From NCBI GenBank assembly GCA_013298215.1, contig JAAFKE010000029.1, positions 1-49,831 of the forward strand: 49,831 nucleotides of DNA, read 5' to 3'. The position numbers and the translations under genes are program-made. Positions 1 through 9,115 of the stretch are shown piece after piece (the first letter of the stretch is position 1; each line of letters opens with the position of its first letter). This DNA comes from Cytophagales bacterium (lineage in GTDB: Bacteria > Bacteroidota > Bacteroidia > Cytophagales > Spirosomataceae). The notes below the pieces were generated by a model that had not been told where the DNA came from, did no database searches, and saw nothing but the letters and a program-made list of their open reading frames with translations.

Positions 1-1
1 C

Positions 2-262
2 GTTAAACTGTGCGTTGGCGAAAAGGTACAAGCATCGGTACCTGCCAAATACACCAATGTACAGTGGTTCAAGGCTGGTAGCACCGCAGTAGTGGCCACG
101 GGGAATGTTGTTTTGTTTGGCGAGGTAGGGACATACACTTACACGGCCTCGAACGGGACTTGTCCCGCAGGCGGCTGTTGCCCAATCATCGTTGAACTCA
201 GCGAAGATTGTTGTCCAGCTAAGATTTGTATACCATTTACTGTAAAACGGATTCGTCGTTAA
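2..262 (+). CDS. C-terminal fragment of a large secreted, Cys-rich surface protein
   Basis: An open frame enters from the left edge and ends at TAA 260-262, giving the last 86 residues of a protein. The fragment reads like an Ig/SprB-like extracellular repeat (VQWFKAGS, GTYTYTASNG) followed by a Cys-rich tail with CPAGGCCP and ending CCPAKICIPFTVKRIRR. Tails of the form CP..IC.PF..K at the very end are familiar from long adhesin-like or gliding-associated proteins of Cytophagales, probably as part of a surface-sorting end. That role is inferred. The start, domain content and full size lie outside the window. A strong terminator follows 27 bases after the stop, so this is the last gene of its transcript. 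Confidence 0.75.
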   Translation, partial: VKLCVGEKVQASVPAKYTNVQWFKAGSTAVVATGNVVLFGEVGTYTYTASNGTCPAGGCCPIIVELSEDCCPAKICIPFTVKRIRR

Positions 263-289
263 ATAAACCAACGATAGATACCAACTAAC

Positions 290-329
290 AAAAAAGAGTC
301 TGAGTTCACACGAACTCAGACTCTTTTTT
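290..329 (+). terminator. Strong rho-independent terminator
   Basis: Perfect 18-bp inverted repeat (290-307 with 312-329), loop ACAC. The right arm ends in six T. The A/T-flanked stem works on both strands, but the gene that needs it is the surface protein ending at 262. Confidence 0.93.
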
Positions 330-421
330 GTTGGAAAAAATTATAAATCCGTGAACAGTAATTAGACACAAATAATCGACAAGTTTAGCTTTATTGACGT
401 GCTGATTGGTTGGCACTTTCG

Positions 422-454
422 TTTGTGTTATTGCCCCTTCTTTGCTTATATTTG
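422..454 (+). promoter_or_regulatory. Bacteroidota-type promoter for the secreted protein at 479
   Basis: TTTG at 422-425 (-33) and TATATTTG at 447-454 (-7, consensus TAnnTTTG), spaced 21 bases. Transcription would begin near 460, which rules out the upstream in-frame TTG at 410 as the start and supports ATG 479. Confidence 0.6.
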
Positions 455-478
455 CTACCTATTCACAAACAAAAAGTT

Positions 479-1174
479 ATGAAAACCTTTTCTATCTCAG
501 TGTTGTTTTGCTGCCTCTGGTGGCCTACGCTGGCCCAGTTGCCTGGCAACACAATCAATCAATTCACTGATTCACAAGGTTTTTTGGTGAAACCTACCGC
601 GCGCGACAACATCCAAGGGTCGCCCTATTTGTCGGACGATTGGTGCGCTGGGACGCTCACAATCAACGCCCAGAAGCAGTTTAAATTATCGCAAATGCGT
701 TTCGATGCCTTGCTCAACCGCGTAGAATATCTCTACAACGACAAAGTGTACGAACCCACGGTGGTGTTCGATGAGTTTACCATCAAGTTACCCTCCGAAA
801 GCACAGAGACAACAAGCCGCGTTTTTCGGCGCGGACTGCCCGACGTGGACGAAAATACCGCCAAGACTTTTTACGAAATTGTTTACGACGGAAAAATCAA
901 ACTATTAAAAAAAGTATATGTACGAATCAACGAGTACCCCGAACCACTCAGTACGGTTCAAATAAAACGATTTACGAAAGTAACGGTTTTGTATCTGTAT
1001 GATTCGCAGAAAATGCAAATGGCCAAGTTGGAGAAAAAAGACAAAAAAAATCTCTTGGCCATCCTGTCAGAAAAAGGTGAGTTGCTGAACCAATACTTGA
1101 TAACCCAAAAACTAAAGCCTAATTCGGAAGAAAACATCATAAAGGCACTCGCTTATTACGACACGCTGCCTTAG
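479..1174 (+). CDS. Secreted hypothetical protein
   Basis: 231 residues. ATG 479 begins a Sec signal peptide (MKTFSISVLFCCLWWPTLAQ, cleavage after AQ), and a promoter match sits just upstream. The mature part has GSPYLSDDWCAGTL near the N-terminus, a mixed beta pattern, and a Lys/Glu-rich C-terminus with KLEKKDKKNL. Small periplasmic or outer-membrane-associated proteins with a GSPYL.D.W motif are common in Cytophagales and have no assigned function. I recognise the general type but no named family. It stands alone between a terminator and the phosphoesterase gene, which has its own -7 element. Confidence 0.8.
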   Translation: MKTFSISVLFCCLWWPTLAQLPGNTINQFTDSQGFLVKPTARDNIQGSPYLSDDWCAGTLTINAQKQFKLSQMRFDALLNRVEYLYNDKVYEPTVVFDEFTIKLPSESTETTSRVFRRGLPDVDENTAKTFYEIVYDGKIKLLKKVYVRINEYPEPLSTVQIKRFTKVTVLYLYDSQKMQMAKLEKKDKKNLLAILSEKGELLNQYLITQKLKPNSEENIIKALAYYDTLP

Positions 1175-1226
1175 CGATGAAGTCCGAATTTTTGTAAATA
1201 CTGCAAACGATGAATCTTTTGAGTGC

Positions 1227-1234
1227 TATCTTTG
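1227..1234 (+). promoter_or_regulatory. -7 element (TATCTTTG) for the phosphoesterase
   Basis: TATCTTTG matches TAnnTTTG and lies 22 bases before ATG 1257. No good -33 TTTG is seen at the usual spacing, so this is a partial match. Confidence 0.45.
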
Positions 1235-1256
1235 AGAGTACGCGCACTGCAAGTTT

Positions 1257-1766
1257 ATGACTCAGATCGGTTTATTATCAGATACCCACGGTTTTTTAGA
1301 CCAAAGTATCTTTGCGCATTTCGACAAGTGCGACGAAATTTGGCACGCGGGAGACGTGGGTACGGCCCAGATTGTGGACCAGTTGCGGGGTTTCAAGCCC
1401 GTGCGGGCGGTTTTTGGCAATATCGACAACCCGCTGATTCGGAGCCTAATCCCAGAGAATCAGTTTTTTGACTTGGAGGGTTTCAGAATCTGGATGACCC
1501 ACATTGGTGGTGCGCCCCCCAATTATAATCCTGCCGTAAAGCGACAATTTAAAGACGATCTCCCTGACATTTTTATTTGCGGGCACTCTCACATCCTGCG
1601 GGTTTTGCGCGATCAGCGGCTCAACAATATGTGGTATCTAAACCCTGGGGCAGCTGGGCAGGAGGGTTTTCACAAGTTCAGAACCCTACTTCGGTTTGTT
1701 TTAGACGACGGAAAAATCACTAAAATGGAAGTAGTAGAGCTTGGTAAACGGGGCAAGTTGCAGTAG
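1257..1766 (+). CDS. YfcE/MJ0936-type metallophosphoesterase
   Basis: 169 residues, a typical length for the family. The calcineurin-like metal site is complete: D9-x-H11 (LLSDTHG), GD at 32-33 (HAGDVG), GNID at 54-57, H82 (MTHIGG) and G-H-S-H at 109-112, then NPGAAG at 129-134. Members are Mn-dependent cytosolic phosphodiesterases; the physiological substrate is generally not known. It is separated from the following TonB receptor by 41 bases with no terminator, so the two may share a transcript, although a functional link is not obvious. Confidence 0.92.
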   Translation: MTQIGLLSDTHGFLDQSIFAHFDKCDEIWHAGDVGTAQIVDQLRGFKPVRAVFGNIDNPLIRSLIPENQFFDLEGFRIWMTHIGGAPPNYNPAVKRQFKDDLPDIFICGHSHILRVLRDQRLNNMWYLNPGAAGQEGFHKFRTLLRFVLDDGKITKMEVVELGKRGKLQ

Positions 1767-1807
1767 GCGGGAGAATGTTTTAGTACATGGTTCGATAACA
1801 ACAACAG

Positions 1808-3997
1808 ATGCCAAAATACATCTTTACTTTAATGTTTATTTTGGGAGCTTTGAAGCTGCTGGCGCAGGCCGACCGCTCTGAGCAGATTGATTTGGATACG
1901 GTGGTGGTGTCGGCGACAAAATTTGAACAGTCTCGAAAAATACAACCCTCTCAGATTGAGCACATTAGCAGGATTCAAATAGCATTCCAAAATGCCCCCA
2001 ATACCGCCGATCTGCTCACGAACACGGGAGCCGTTTTTGTGCAAAAAAGCCAGGGCGGAGGCGGCAGCCCCGTGCTGCGGGGTTTTGAAGCAAGCCGCGT
2101 TTTGGTTGTGGTCGATGGCGTTAGGATGAATAATGCCATTTATCGGGCGGGGCATTTGCAAAATGTTTTGCGAATCGACCAGTCGATCTTAGAAAGTGCG
2201 GAGGTGCTTTTTGGGCCGAGTTCGGTCATTTACGGCTCCGACGCACTGGGCGGAGTTATGCTCTTTCGGAGTCGAAACCCCGCACTGTCGCAATCGGCAA
2301 AATGGAACGCCTCGGCCAAGGCATACACCCGCTATTCATCGGCGATCGATGAAAAAACGGGGCATATTGATTTTTCGGTTGCCAACAACAAAGTGGGTTT
2401 TTTGACCAGCCTTACGTACTCCAACTTCGGGGACGTGGTCCAGGGCAACGTGCGGCGCGCGCAATATCCCGAGTTTGGGATGCTAAAACAATTTGTGGTC
2501 AGGCAAAACAATGCTGACGTGGTGCAGAACAACCCCAACGTGAACCAGCAGGTGGGCAGCGGCTACAAACAAGTCGATTTTTTGCAAAAAGTTTTGGTGC
2601 AACATTCGCAAAGCGCGCAGTCGGTTTTTAATATTCAGTATTCGACCACCTCGGACGTGCCGCGCTACGACCGCCTAACGGAGGTGACGGCCAACCGACC
2701 CCGATTTGCGCAATGGTACTACGGGCCAGAAAAACGCTTCATGGCGGCGTATCACCTCAATCTTACTGGCCAAACGCTGTACGACAAAGCCCAGCTAACC
2801 GTAGCCTACCAAGACATTGACGAAAGCCGCCACAGCCGACGGCTCAACGCACCCGCCCTAAAAAGCCAACTCGAAAACGTTAAGTTGCTGACAGTAAACG
2901 CCGACCTTCAAAAAAAAGTGGGCGTACATTTGTTGCAGTATGGCTTAGAAATGGCTTTGAACGACGTAAAGTCTCGGGCGTTCAACACAGTTTTGGCTTC
3001 GGGCGCGGCTACGCCCGCCGACACCCGCTACCCAGACGGATCAAATAAAATGAACTCTTACGCCGCTTACGTGACCGACCAACTCTTTTTATCAGACAAA
3101 CTAACCGCGAACGTAGGACTTCGCCTCACGGCAGTTGGCCTGAAATCTACTTTTATTGACAAAACTTTCTTCCCCTTTCCGTTCAACGACGTTACTCAAA
3201 ACAACAGTAATCTGTCGGTAAGTGGCGGCCTGGTTTGGCGGCCGCTGCCCGCTACCAAAATTAGTCTGTTGGGGGCAAACGGTTTTCGAGTGCCCAATAT
3301 CGACGACCTAACCAAAGTCTTCGACTCGCGGGCGGGTGTGTTGGTGGTGCCAAACCCCGACCTTAAACCCGAAAAAACCACCAACGTGGAGGTATCTTTT
3401 AGCCAAAAAGTAACCGATAATTTTGTGGTGGAGGGAACGTATTTTTATACCTGGTACACCAACGCGCTGGCGGTGTCGCCTTTCACGCTGAACGGCCAAA
3501 GTACTGTTTTGTACGGCGGGCAGGTTAGCAATGTGTTGGCCACCCAAAATAAACGGGAGGCTTACCTGACGGGCTGGAACTTGGCAACCAGGTTGCGGCT
3601 AAACCAAAAATTTGTGTTCAGTACAACCGTCAGTTTTACGAAGGGAGTGATACGGGACGAAGAGAACACGCCCTTGGATCATATTCCGCCGCTATTTGGG
3701 CGCGTGGGCTTGCACTACAACGGCAAAAAGTTTCAGTTTGATTTGTTTTCGATTTTTAACGGAGCCAAAAAGGCCGCCGATTATGGCCCAGACGGTGAGG
3801 ATAATATTCAGTACGCAACTGCCGACGGAATGCCAAGTTGGTGGACACTCAATGCGAGAATGTCTTACGAACTATCATCGTTTTTGACGTTGCAGGCCGC
3901 CTGCGAAAATATTTTCGACAAGAACTACCGCTTTTTTGCCAGCGGCATTAGCGCACCCGGGCGCAACCTGATGGTCACGCTCCGGGTTGCTATTTGA
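1808..3997 (+). CDS. TonB-dependent outer-membrane receptor, haem/transferrin-receptor-like
   Basis: 729 residues. A signal peptide (MPKYIFTLMFILGALKLLAQ) is followed by a TonB-box-like DTVVVSATKFEQS, a plug domain (about 50-155) with VLRGFEASRVLVVVDGVRMN and GPSSVIYGSDALGGVM, and a 22-strand-type barrel ending in aromatic/hydrophobic NLMVTLRVAI. The RVLVVVDGVRMNNAIYRAGH stretch is characteristic of the hemoglobin/transferrin/lactoferrin receptor group, so import of haem or another iron complex is likely. That substrate is inferred; vitamin B12-type receptors are the main alternative. It lacks the N-terminal carboxypeptidase-regulatory domain of SusC proteins. It converges with the M28 peptidase gene, with only six bases between stops. 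Confidence 0.88.
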   Translation: MPKYIFTLMFILGALKLLAQADRSEQIDLDTVVVSATKFEQSRKIQPSQIEHISRIQIAFQNAPNTADLLTNTGAVFVQKSQGGGGSPVLRGFEASRVLVVVDGVRMNNAIYRAGHLQNVLRIDQSILESAEVLFGPSSVIYGSDALGGVMLFRSRNPALSQSAKWNASAKAYTRYSSAIDEKTGHIDFSVANNKVGFLTSLTYSNFGDVVQGNVRRAQYPEFGMLKQFVVRQNNADVVQNNPNVNQQVGSGYKQVDFLQKVLVQHSQSAQSVFNIQYSTTSDVPRYDRLTEVTANRPRFAQWYYGPEKRFMAAYHLNLTGQTLYDKAQLTVAYQDIDESRHSRRLNAPALKSQLENVKLLTVNADLQKKVGVHLLQYGLEMALNDVKSRAFNTVLASGAATPADTRYPDGSNKMNSYAAYVTDQLFLSDKLTANVGLRLTAVGLKSTFIDKTFFPFPFNDVTQNNSNLSVSGGLVWRPLPATKISLLGANGFRVPNIDDLTKVFDSRAGVLVVPNPDLKPEKTTNVEVSFSQKVTDNFVVEGTYFYTWYTNALAVSPFTLNGQSTVLYGGQVSNVLATQNKREAYLTGWNLATRLRLNQKFVFSTTVSFTKGVIRDEENTPLDHIPPLFGRVGLHYNGKKFQFDLFSIFNGAKKAADYGPDGEDNIQYATADGMPSWWTLNARMSYELSSFLTLQAACENIFDKNYRFFASGISAPGRNLMVTLRVAI

Positions 3998-4003
3998 GGT
4001 TTA

Positions 4004-5227
4004 TTAAAATGTGACGGGCTTACTAATTAGCTTTCCGTCTCGGAGTATTTGTGCATCGACGGTCTGCCCTTTTTCAAACTTACCGAGTGCCTCCATGTAG
4101 CCTCGAACGTTTTCTAAGGGGTAGTTCCCCAGTTTAACGACCGTGTCGCCCGCCTGGATTCCAGCGGCTTGGGCGGGGCGGCTGGCCACTACACCGTCCA
4201 CCTTTATGCCAGGGCCGTCGAAACTATAATCCAACAAAAGCCCCATCGTGACCTTGAAACTCATGCGTACATTGGTCGCCGCGTGCGGGTCGGTATATTG
4301 GCGAAACTGGATTTTTTCGTTCACCTCTCCCGTCCGTTTAATGATGTCGGCTACCAAGCCGAGAATTTTGGCCTCGCCCTCGAAGTTTATTTTGTCAATG
4401 TCGTCGCTCGTTTTGTGGTAGTCGGTGTGCACGCCCGTAAAGAAAAACAGCACGGGCAGGTTTTTTACGTAAAAAGAAGTGTGGTCGGAGCCGCCCGTGC
4501 CCGTTGAGTCGGCCCTGAACCTAACGCCCGTAGCGGTGGTGGCATCGGTTACAATTTTGTTCCAGACGGGGCTGGTAGCCAACCCGCCAATGGTTAGTCC
4601 CTTCGCAGGCTCGAAGCGCCCGATCATGTCCATGTTCAGCATGGCATCGATGGCCTCAAAACCCACGGTTGGGTTGTTGGCAAAATACCGCGAGCCGTTT
4701 AGCCCCAGCTCCTCGCCCGAAAAGCAAATGAAGAGGAGGTTGTGTTTTTCGGCGATCTGATTGGTGGCAAAATGCCGAGCCAGCTCCAGCACCCCCGCCA
4801 CGCCCGACGCGTTGTCGTCGGCTCCGTTGTGCAGTTTTCCCTGCGGGTTTGGTTCGAGCGACCCGTCTTGCAGGCCCATCCCGAGGTGGTCGTAGTGCGC
4901 CCCGATCACGAGCGTCCGTTTGGCGCCGTTGTCCAGATACCCTACTACGTTGTTTGCACCCGCAGGCGGGGTCAAGTTTCCGTTTTTGGTTTTGGTTAAA
5001 AAAGTCTGGAAATACGTCCCGTTGTCGCCTTTGGGCAACAGACCCGCCAGCTGAAACTCCTCGGCAATGTAGGCGGCCGCGCGGCGTTCGTCGTCGGTGC
5101 CAGTTCCGCGCCCGCGCAGATCGTCGGAGGCCAAAAATGTGATGTGTTGGCGCAGTTTGCCCACGCTGATTGGCGTTTGTTGCGCCAACGTCAGGCAGGG
5201 CAGCAGGGCTAAGAGTAGTTTTTTCAT
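4004..5227 (-). CDS. Secreted M28-family zinc aminopeptidase with C-terminal PDZ domain
   Basis: 407 residues from ATG 5227, which starts the signal peptide MKKLLLALLPCLTLAQ. An upstream in-frame start at 5251 would overlap the preceding gene and spoil the signal. The dinuclear zinc set is complete: H111 and D113 (GAHYDHLG), D137 (GADDNASG), E172-E173 (SGEELG), D200 (NMDMIGR) and H271 (HKTSDD). A PDZ-like domain covers about 325-407 (GVVASRPAQAAGIQAGDTV). It probably acts in the periplasm or at the surface on peptides. The upstream TolB-like gene ends 11 bases before this start, so the two form an operon, an arrangement common in Cytophagales. Confidence 0.92.
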   Translation of the reverse strand: MKKLLLALLPCLTLAQQTPISVGKLRQHITFLASDDLRGRGTGTDDERRAAAYIAEEFQLAGLLPKGDNGTYFQTFLTKTKNGNLTPPAGANNVVGYLDNGAKRTLVIGAHYDHLGMGLQDGSLEPNPQGKLHNGADDNASGVAGVLELARHFATNQIAEKHNLLFICFSGEELGLNGSRYFANNPTVGFEAIDAMLNMDMIGRFEPAKGLTIGGLATSPVWNKIVTDATTATGVRFRADSTGTGGSDHTSFYVKNLPVLFFFTGVHTDYHKTSDDIDKINFEGEAKILGLVADIIKRTGEVNEKIQFRQYTDPHAATNVRMSFKVTMGLLLDYSFDGPGIKVDGVVASRPAQAAGIQAGDTVVKLGNYPLENVRGYMEALGKFEKGQTVDAQILRDGKLISKPVTF

Positions 5228-5238
5228 GTCTGGTGTGT

Positions 5239-6306
5239 TTAGTCTTGCCAATCGGCTATGTATAAATTTGTGTCTCTCGATCCTGGTGCGTTGTTGCGGT
5301 TGGAGCTAAATATTATTTTTTTTCCATCGTGCGAAAACATCGGAAAAGCATTAAATATACTGTTGTCGGTGATCCGCTCCAGGCCAGTGCCGTCTAAGTT
5401 TATCATGTACAACTGAAAATCGTAGCCGCGCTGAGAGTGGTGGTTGCTGGCAAAAATTATTTTTTTTCCAGACGGGTGGAAGTACGGTGCCCAGTTGGCT
5501 TTGCCCAATTTAGTTACTTGTTTTAGGTCAGAGCCGTCGGCGTTGCACACAAATATTTCCATGTTGGTCGGGGCCACCAAGTCCATCGAGAGTAGTTTTT
5601 TGTACTCCAATTTTTCCTCTTCGTTCTCGAAGCGCGAGGCGCGAAAAACAATTTTCGAGCCGTCGGGCGAAAAAAACGCGCCGCCGTCGTAGCCCAGTTC
5701 GGTCGTAATTTGCTTCACATTTTTGCCGTCGATGTCCATCACGTACAAGTCCAGATCTCCGTTGCGGGTCGATGTGAAAACGATCTTGTCGCCCTTTGGC
5801 GAAATGGTTGCTTCGGCGTCGTAGCCTTTTTCGGAGGTGAGTTGCTGGGTTATTTTGCCTTTGCGGTCGGCCACAAAAATATCGAACGTATTATAAATGG
5901 CCCACAGGTACTTGTTCAAATAGGGCTTGGCGGGCGGCGGGCATTTTACGTCGTTGTGGTGGGTGCTGGCGTACAATATATGTTTGTTGTCGGGCATAAA
6001 AAACGAACAGGTGGTGCGGCCCTGCCCCGTACTGATGAACTGCGGGCGCGTTTTGGGATCTTTGAGACCTTTGCGCACGTCCACAAAAAAAATCTGGTCG
6101 CACTCCAACCCCCAGGCGGGGTTGTTAGACTGAAAGCACGCGTACTTGTCGTCGAAACTAAAATAAGCCTCGGCGTTGTCGCCGCCAAAGGTGAGTTGTT
6201 TGATGTTTTTAAGGTGTGGTTCTTTGTTTTTTTCTTTTTCTTGGGCGTGGCCCGTCAGATAAATCAGTATGGTTGGAATAAATAACAAGATACGTTTGTT
6301 GAGCAT
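5239..6306 (-). CDS. Secreted TolB-like beta-propeller (PD40 repeats) protein
   Basis: 355 residues with signal peptide MLNKRILLFIPTILIYLTGHAQ. Several WD40-like/PD40 blades are visible, each with the pattern F/S-P-D/G-x-K-I-x-F-x-S, for example ISPKGDKIVFTSTRNGDLDL, FFSPDGSKIVFRASR, FHPSGKKIIFASN and FSHDGKKIIFSSNRN. These resemble the TolB C-terminal propeller but there is no TolB N-terminal domain and no Pal/Tol neighbour, so it should not be called tolB. It is the first gene of an operon with the M28 peptidase and may present or process peptides with it (inference). A promoter match lies 65 bases upstream. Confidence 0.87.
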   Translation of the reverse strand: MLNKRILLFIPTILIYLTGHAQEKEKNKEPHLKNIKQLTFGGDNAEAYFSFDDKYACFQSNNPAWGLECDQIFFVDVRKGLKDPKTRPQFISTGQGRTTCSFFMPDNKHILYASTHHNDVKCPPPAKPYLNKYLWAIYNTFDIFVADRKGKITQQLTSEKGYDAEATISPKGDKIVFTSTRNGDLDLYVMDIDGKNVKQITTELGYDGGAFFSPDGSKIVFRASRFENEEEKLEYKKLLSMDLVAPTNMEIFVCNADGSDLKQVTKLGKANWAPYFHPSGKKIIFASNHHSQRGYDFQLYMINLDGTGLERITDNSIFNAFPMFSHDGKKIIFSSNRNNAPGSRDTNLYIADWQD

Positions 6307-6370
6307 CGACTTTTAAAATTTTAGTTAATTGAAGTAATTTAAAAACTATTTTGGCTAATAAATGGCTTTA

Positions 6371-6405
6371 CAAAGGTAACAACAAATCAGTAACTTGTTG
6401 CCAAA
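6371..6405 (-). promoter_or_regulatory. Promoter for the TolB-like/M28 operon
   Basis: Reading the minus strand: TTTGG-type -33 at 6402-6405 and -7 TACCTTTG at 6371-6378, spacing 23. The predicted 5' leader is about 55-60 bases. Confidence 0.55.
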
Positions 6406-6498
6406 CCTAATTGTTTGCCCGTTTGTGGTGAGAAAGCCGATGGGCGGGTTTTGGGAATAATAAAGCAATCAAAAGGGCGGTTTGCCGCTTAAAATTTG

Positions 6499-6506
6499 TA
6501 TTTTTG
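6499..6506 (+). promoter_or_regulatory. -7 element (TATTTTTG) for uvrC
   Basis: TATTTTTG fits TAnnTTTG and lies 16 bases before ATG 6523. A TTTG at 6481-6484 is closer than the normal -33 spacing (14 bases). The element excludes the longer in-frame start at 6496. Confidence 0.45.
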
Positions 6507-6522
6507 GTTGATTAAAGAAAAC

Positions 6523-8334
6523 ATGACAGATCAGTTTAACCATAAATCCGAACTTGCCAAAATACCCGAGGAGCCAGGTGTTTACCGATATTTTAGCGAA
6601 GAGGGGGATATTATTTACGTTGGCAAGGCCAAAAACCTGAAAAGTAGGGTGAGCAGTTACTTTGCAAAATCGAATAACCACGACCGCAAAACCGTAAAAC
6701 TCGTGGCCCAGATTAGGCGCATCGAGTTCACGATTGTTCACACCGAGTTCGACGCGCTGTTGCTCGAAAACCAGCTCATTAAGCGTTTTCAGCCGCGCTA
6801 CAACATTTTGCTGCGCGACGACAAAACGTACCCCTTTTTGTGCATCACCAACGAGCCCTTTCCTCGGGTCATAACCACGCGGCGCGTCGATAAAAAAACG
6901 GGCACTTATTTTGGTCCCTTCGCCAATTCTAAGGCCATGTACGCGTTGTTGGATATGTTCAAGGAAATTTACACCATTCGCAACTGCCAACTGTCGCTCA
7001 CGGATGCCAATATTGATGCCCAAAAATTTAAAGTCTGTTTAGAATACCACCTCGGCAACTGCAAAGGCCCGTGCGCTGGTTTGCAGCAAAAAGACGAATA
7101 CGAGGGCGAAATTGGCCAGATTCATAACATATTGAAGGGCAATTTGGGGCAGCCGCAGCTGTATTTCAAACAAAAAATGATCGACGCGGCCAATGCTACT
7201 GCCTTTGAAGAAGCCCACATTTGGAAGCAAAAATTGGAGTATCTGCAAGGTTTCCAGGCAAAATCGACGATCGTTAATCCCAAAATTGGCAACGTGGACG
7301 TTTGTGCCATCGCCTCCGACGACGAATCGGCGTATGTGAGTTACCTAAAAATTGTGAACGGATACACGGTGGCGGCGCAGACCCTGCAAGTCAAAAAGAA
7401 ATTGGAGGAAACCGATGCCGAAATCTTGTCTATGGTGTTGTTTGAGTTTAGAACCCAGTACGAGTCTGACTCCCAAGAAATTATCGTTAATTTAGAGATA
7501 GACGTTGATTTCAAGGCAGTTATAACCGTTCCTAAGATCGGCGACAAACGTAGCCTGCTCGAGATTGCGCTCAAAAACGTGCATTATTTGCGCAAAGAAA
7601 AAGCCGAGCGCGAGCTGATCGAAGCATCGGCCAACGCATCGAGAAAAGACCGGGTACTCATAAAACTCAAAGCAGATCTGCAACTAAAAACGCTCCCCAA
7701 ACACATCGAGTGCTTCGACAACTCTAACATTCAGGGCACTAACCCCGTGGCGGCAATGGTCTGTTTTAAGAACGGGCTGCCCGCCAAGAACGACTACCGA
7801 CATTTTTCGATCAAAACCGTTGAAGGCCCCAACGACTTTGCGTCGATGCACGAGGTAGTAACCCGACGCTACGCCCGAATGCTCAAAGAAAACGGCGCGC
7901 TCCCCGACCTCATTGTGGTAGATGGGGGCAAAGGCCAACTTAGTTCGGCCTGCGATGCCCTCAAAGCGCTGGGCTTGTACGGAAAGGTACCCATTGTGGG
8001 CATTGCCAAAAGACTCGAAGAAATATATTTTCCCGAAGACAGCCTGCCGCTCTACATTGACAAAAAATCGGAGTCGCTTAAGCTCATTCAGCGCATTAGA
8101 GACGAGGCCCACCGATTTGCGATAACCTACCACCGCGACAAACGCAGCCGCGCCAGTATTGTTTCGGAGTTGGAAAACATTGAGGGAATTGGCAAAAAAA
8201 CCGCCGCTGAATTGCTCAAAAACTTCCGCTCGGTCAAAAACCTCCGAGAAGCTCCCGACGATGATATTCTGAAAGTGGTGGGCAAAGACAAAATGCAAAA
8301 AATTCGCCTGTACTTTCAAACCTTAGAAAATTAA
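6523..8334 (+). CDS. uvrC: UvrABC excinuclease subunit C
   Basis: 603 residues, normal UvrC length. In order: GIY-YIG nuclease domain (about 15-95, GVYRYF...IIYVGKAKNLKSR) for the 3' incision; a Cys-rich spot (VCLEYHLGNCKGPCAG) seen in UvrC; UVR motif (about 200-235) that contacts UvrB; the RNase H-like 5' nuclease domain (ECFDNSNIQGTNPVAAMVCF, DLIVVDGGKGQLSSA); and C-terminal helix-hairpin-helix (ENIEGIGKKTAAELL). It acts in nucleotide excision repair with UvrA, which is also in this window at 36.4-39.3 kb. ppa follows after 30 bases and is probably cotranscribed. Confidence 0.97.
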   Translation: MTDQFNHKSELAKIPEEPGVYRYFSEEGDIIYVGKAKNLKSRVSSYFAKSNNHDRKTVKLVAQIRRIEFTIVHTEFDALLLENQLIKRFQPRYNILLRDDKTYPFLCITNEPFPRVITTRRVDKKTGTYFGPFANSKAMYALLDMFKEIYTIRNCQLSLTDANIDAQKFKVCLEYHLGNCKGPCAGLQQKDEYEGEIGQIHNILKGNLGQPQLYFKQKMIDAANATAFEEAHIWKQKLEYLQGFQAKSTIVNPKIGNVDVCAIASDDESAYVSYLKIVNGYTVAAQTLQVKKKLEETDAEILSMVLFEFRTQYESDSQEIIVNLEIDVDFKAVITVPKIGDKRSLLEIALKNVHYLRKEKAERELIEASANASRKDRVLIKLKADLQLKTLPKHIECFDNSNIQGTNPVAAMVCFKNGLPAKNDYRHFSIKTVEGPNDFASMHEVVTRRYARMLKENGALPDLIVVDGGKGQLSSACDALKALGLYGKVPIVGIAKRLEEIYFPEDSLPLYIDKKSESLKLIQRIRDEAHRFAITYHRDKRSRASIVSELENIEGIGKKTAAELLKNFRSVKNLREAPDDDILKVVGKDKMQKIRLYFQTLEN

Positions 8335-8364
8335 TTAGTCTCAAAAAAACTCAAACAATTGACA

Positions 8365-8985
8365 ATGAACACAAAAAGCGTTTACAAGTCGCACCCTTGG
8401 CATGGTATTCCGATCGGAGAAAATGCCCCCGAAATGGTTACTGCCTTCATTGAGATTGTACCTACCGACACCGTTAAGTACGAAATTGACAAGCAAACGG
8501 GGCATTTGAAGATCGACCGCCCGCAAAAATACTCCAACACCGTGCCAGCCCTGTACGGTTTTGTGCCAAAAACCTACTGCGGGGAGGAAATTGCGCAGTT
8601 TGCCCGCGAGAAATCTGGTTTAGAAATCTCCGAAGGCGACGGCGACCCGCTCGATATCTGCGTGCTCTGCGAACACTCCATTACCCACGGAGACATTATT
8701 TGCCAGGCCATTCCGATCGGTGGTTTTAGGTTGATCGACAAGGGCGAGGCCGATGATAAAATTATTGCGGTACTTAAAAATGACTTGGTCTTTGAGCAAT
8801 ACAAGGATCTGTCCGAACTACCCGAAAGCATCGTGAAGCGACTCAGGCACTATTTTTTGACCTACAAAAACCTGCCCGACGAACCAGCCACCTGCGAGAT
8901 TGCCAATATCTACGGCCGCGAAGAAGCACTGCAAGTAATTCGCTGCTCGGTGAAGGACTATTTGAACAATTTTGGAATGTTGTAA
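8365..8985 (+). CDS. ppa: Family I inorganic pyrophosphatase
   Basis: 206 residues from ATG 8365; a TTG two codons earlier is a weaker start. Family I soluble pyrophosphatase features are present: KYEIDKQTGHLKIDRP near the N-terminus, the metal-binding EGDGDPLDICVL signature (D-x-D-P-x-D), then a third Asp region (GEADDKIIAVLKND). It hydrolyses PPi to drive biosynthetic reactions in the cytosol. It follows uvrC after 30 bases. The N-terminal HPWHGIPIGENAPE extension is usual in Bacteroidota versions of the enzyme. Confidence 0.95.
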   Translation: MNTKSVYKSHPWHGIPIGENAPEMVTAFIEIVPTDTVKYEIDKQTGHLKIDRPQKYSNTVPALYGFVPKTYCGEEIAQFAREKSGLEISEGDGDPLDICVLCEHSITHGDIICQAIPIGGFRLIDKGEADDKIIAVLKNDLVFEQYKDLSELPESIVKRLRHYFLTYKNLPDEPATCEIANIYGREEALQVIRCSVKDYLNNFGML

Positions 8986-9067
8986 AAAATGCACCCGCTT
9001 TTAAGTTCCACTCATAAACGTATATTCCCTCCCAACACAAAGCAAAGCGGCTCAAAAAAAGTTAGCT

Positions 9068-9075
9068 TAGTTTTG
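9068..9075 (+). promoter_or_regulatory. -7 element (TAGTTTTG) for sppA
   Basis: TAGTTTTG matches TAnnTTTG, 40 bases before ATG 9116. No clear -33 TTTG is visible. Confidence 0.4.
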
Positions 9076-9115
9076 TTTTTTTAACGCACCTATCACTTCA
9101 CAACAAAAATAGTTT

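Noticed and set aside
410-478. In-frame TTG start upstream of the secreted protein at 479
   Set aside because: It lies upstream of or within a good promoter match, and ATG 479 begins a clean signal peptide.
5239-6306. tolB
   Set aside because: Only the propeller repeats match; the N-terminal domain and Tol/Pal neighbours are absent.
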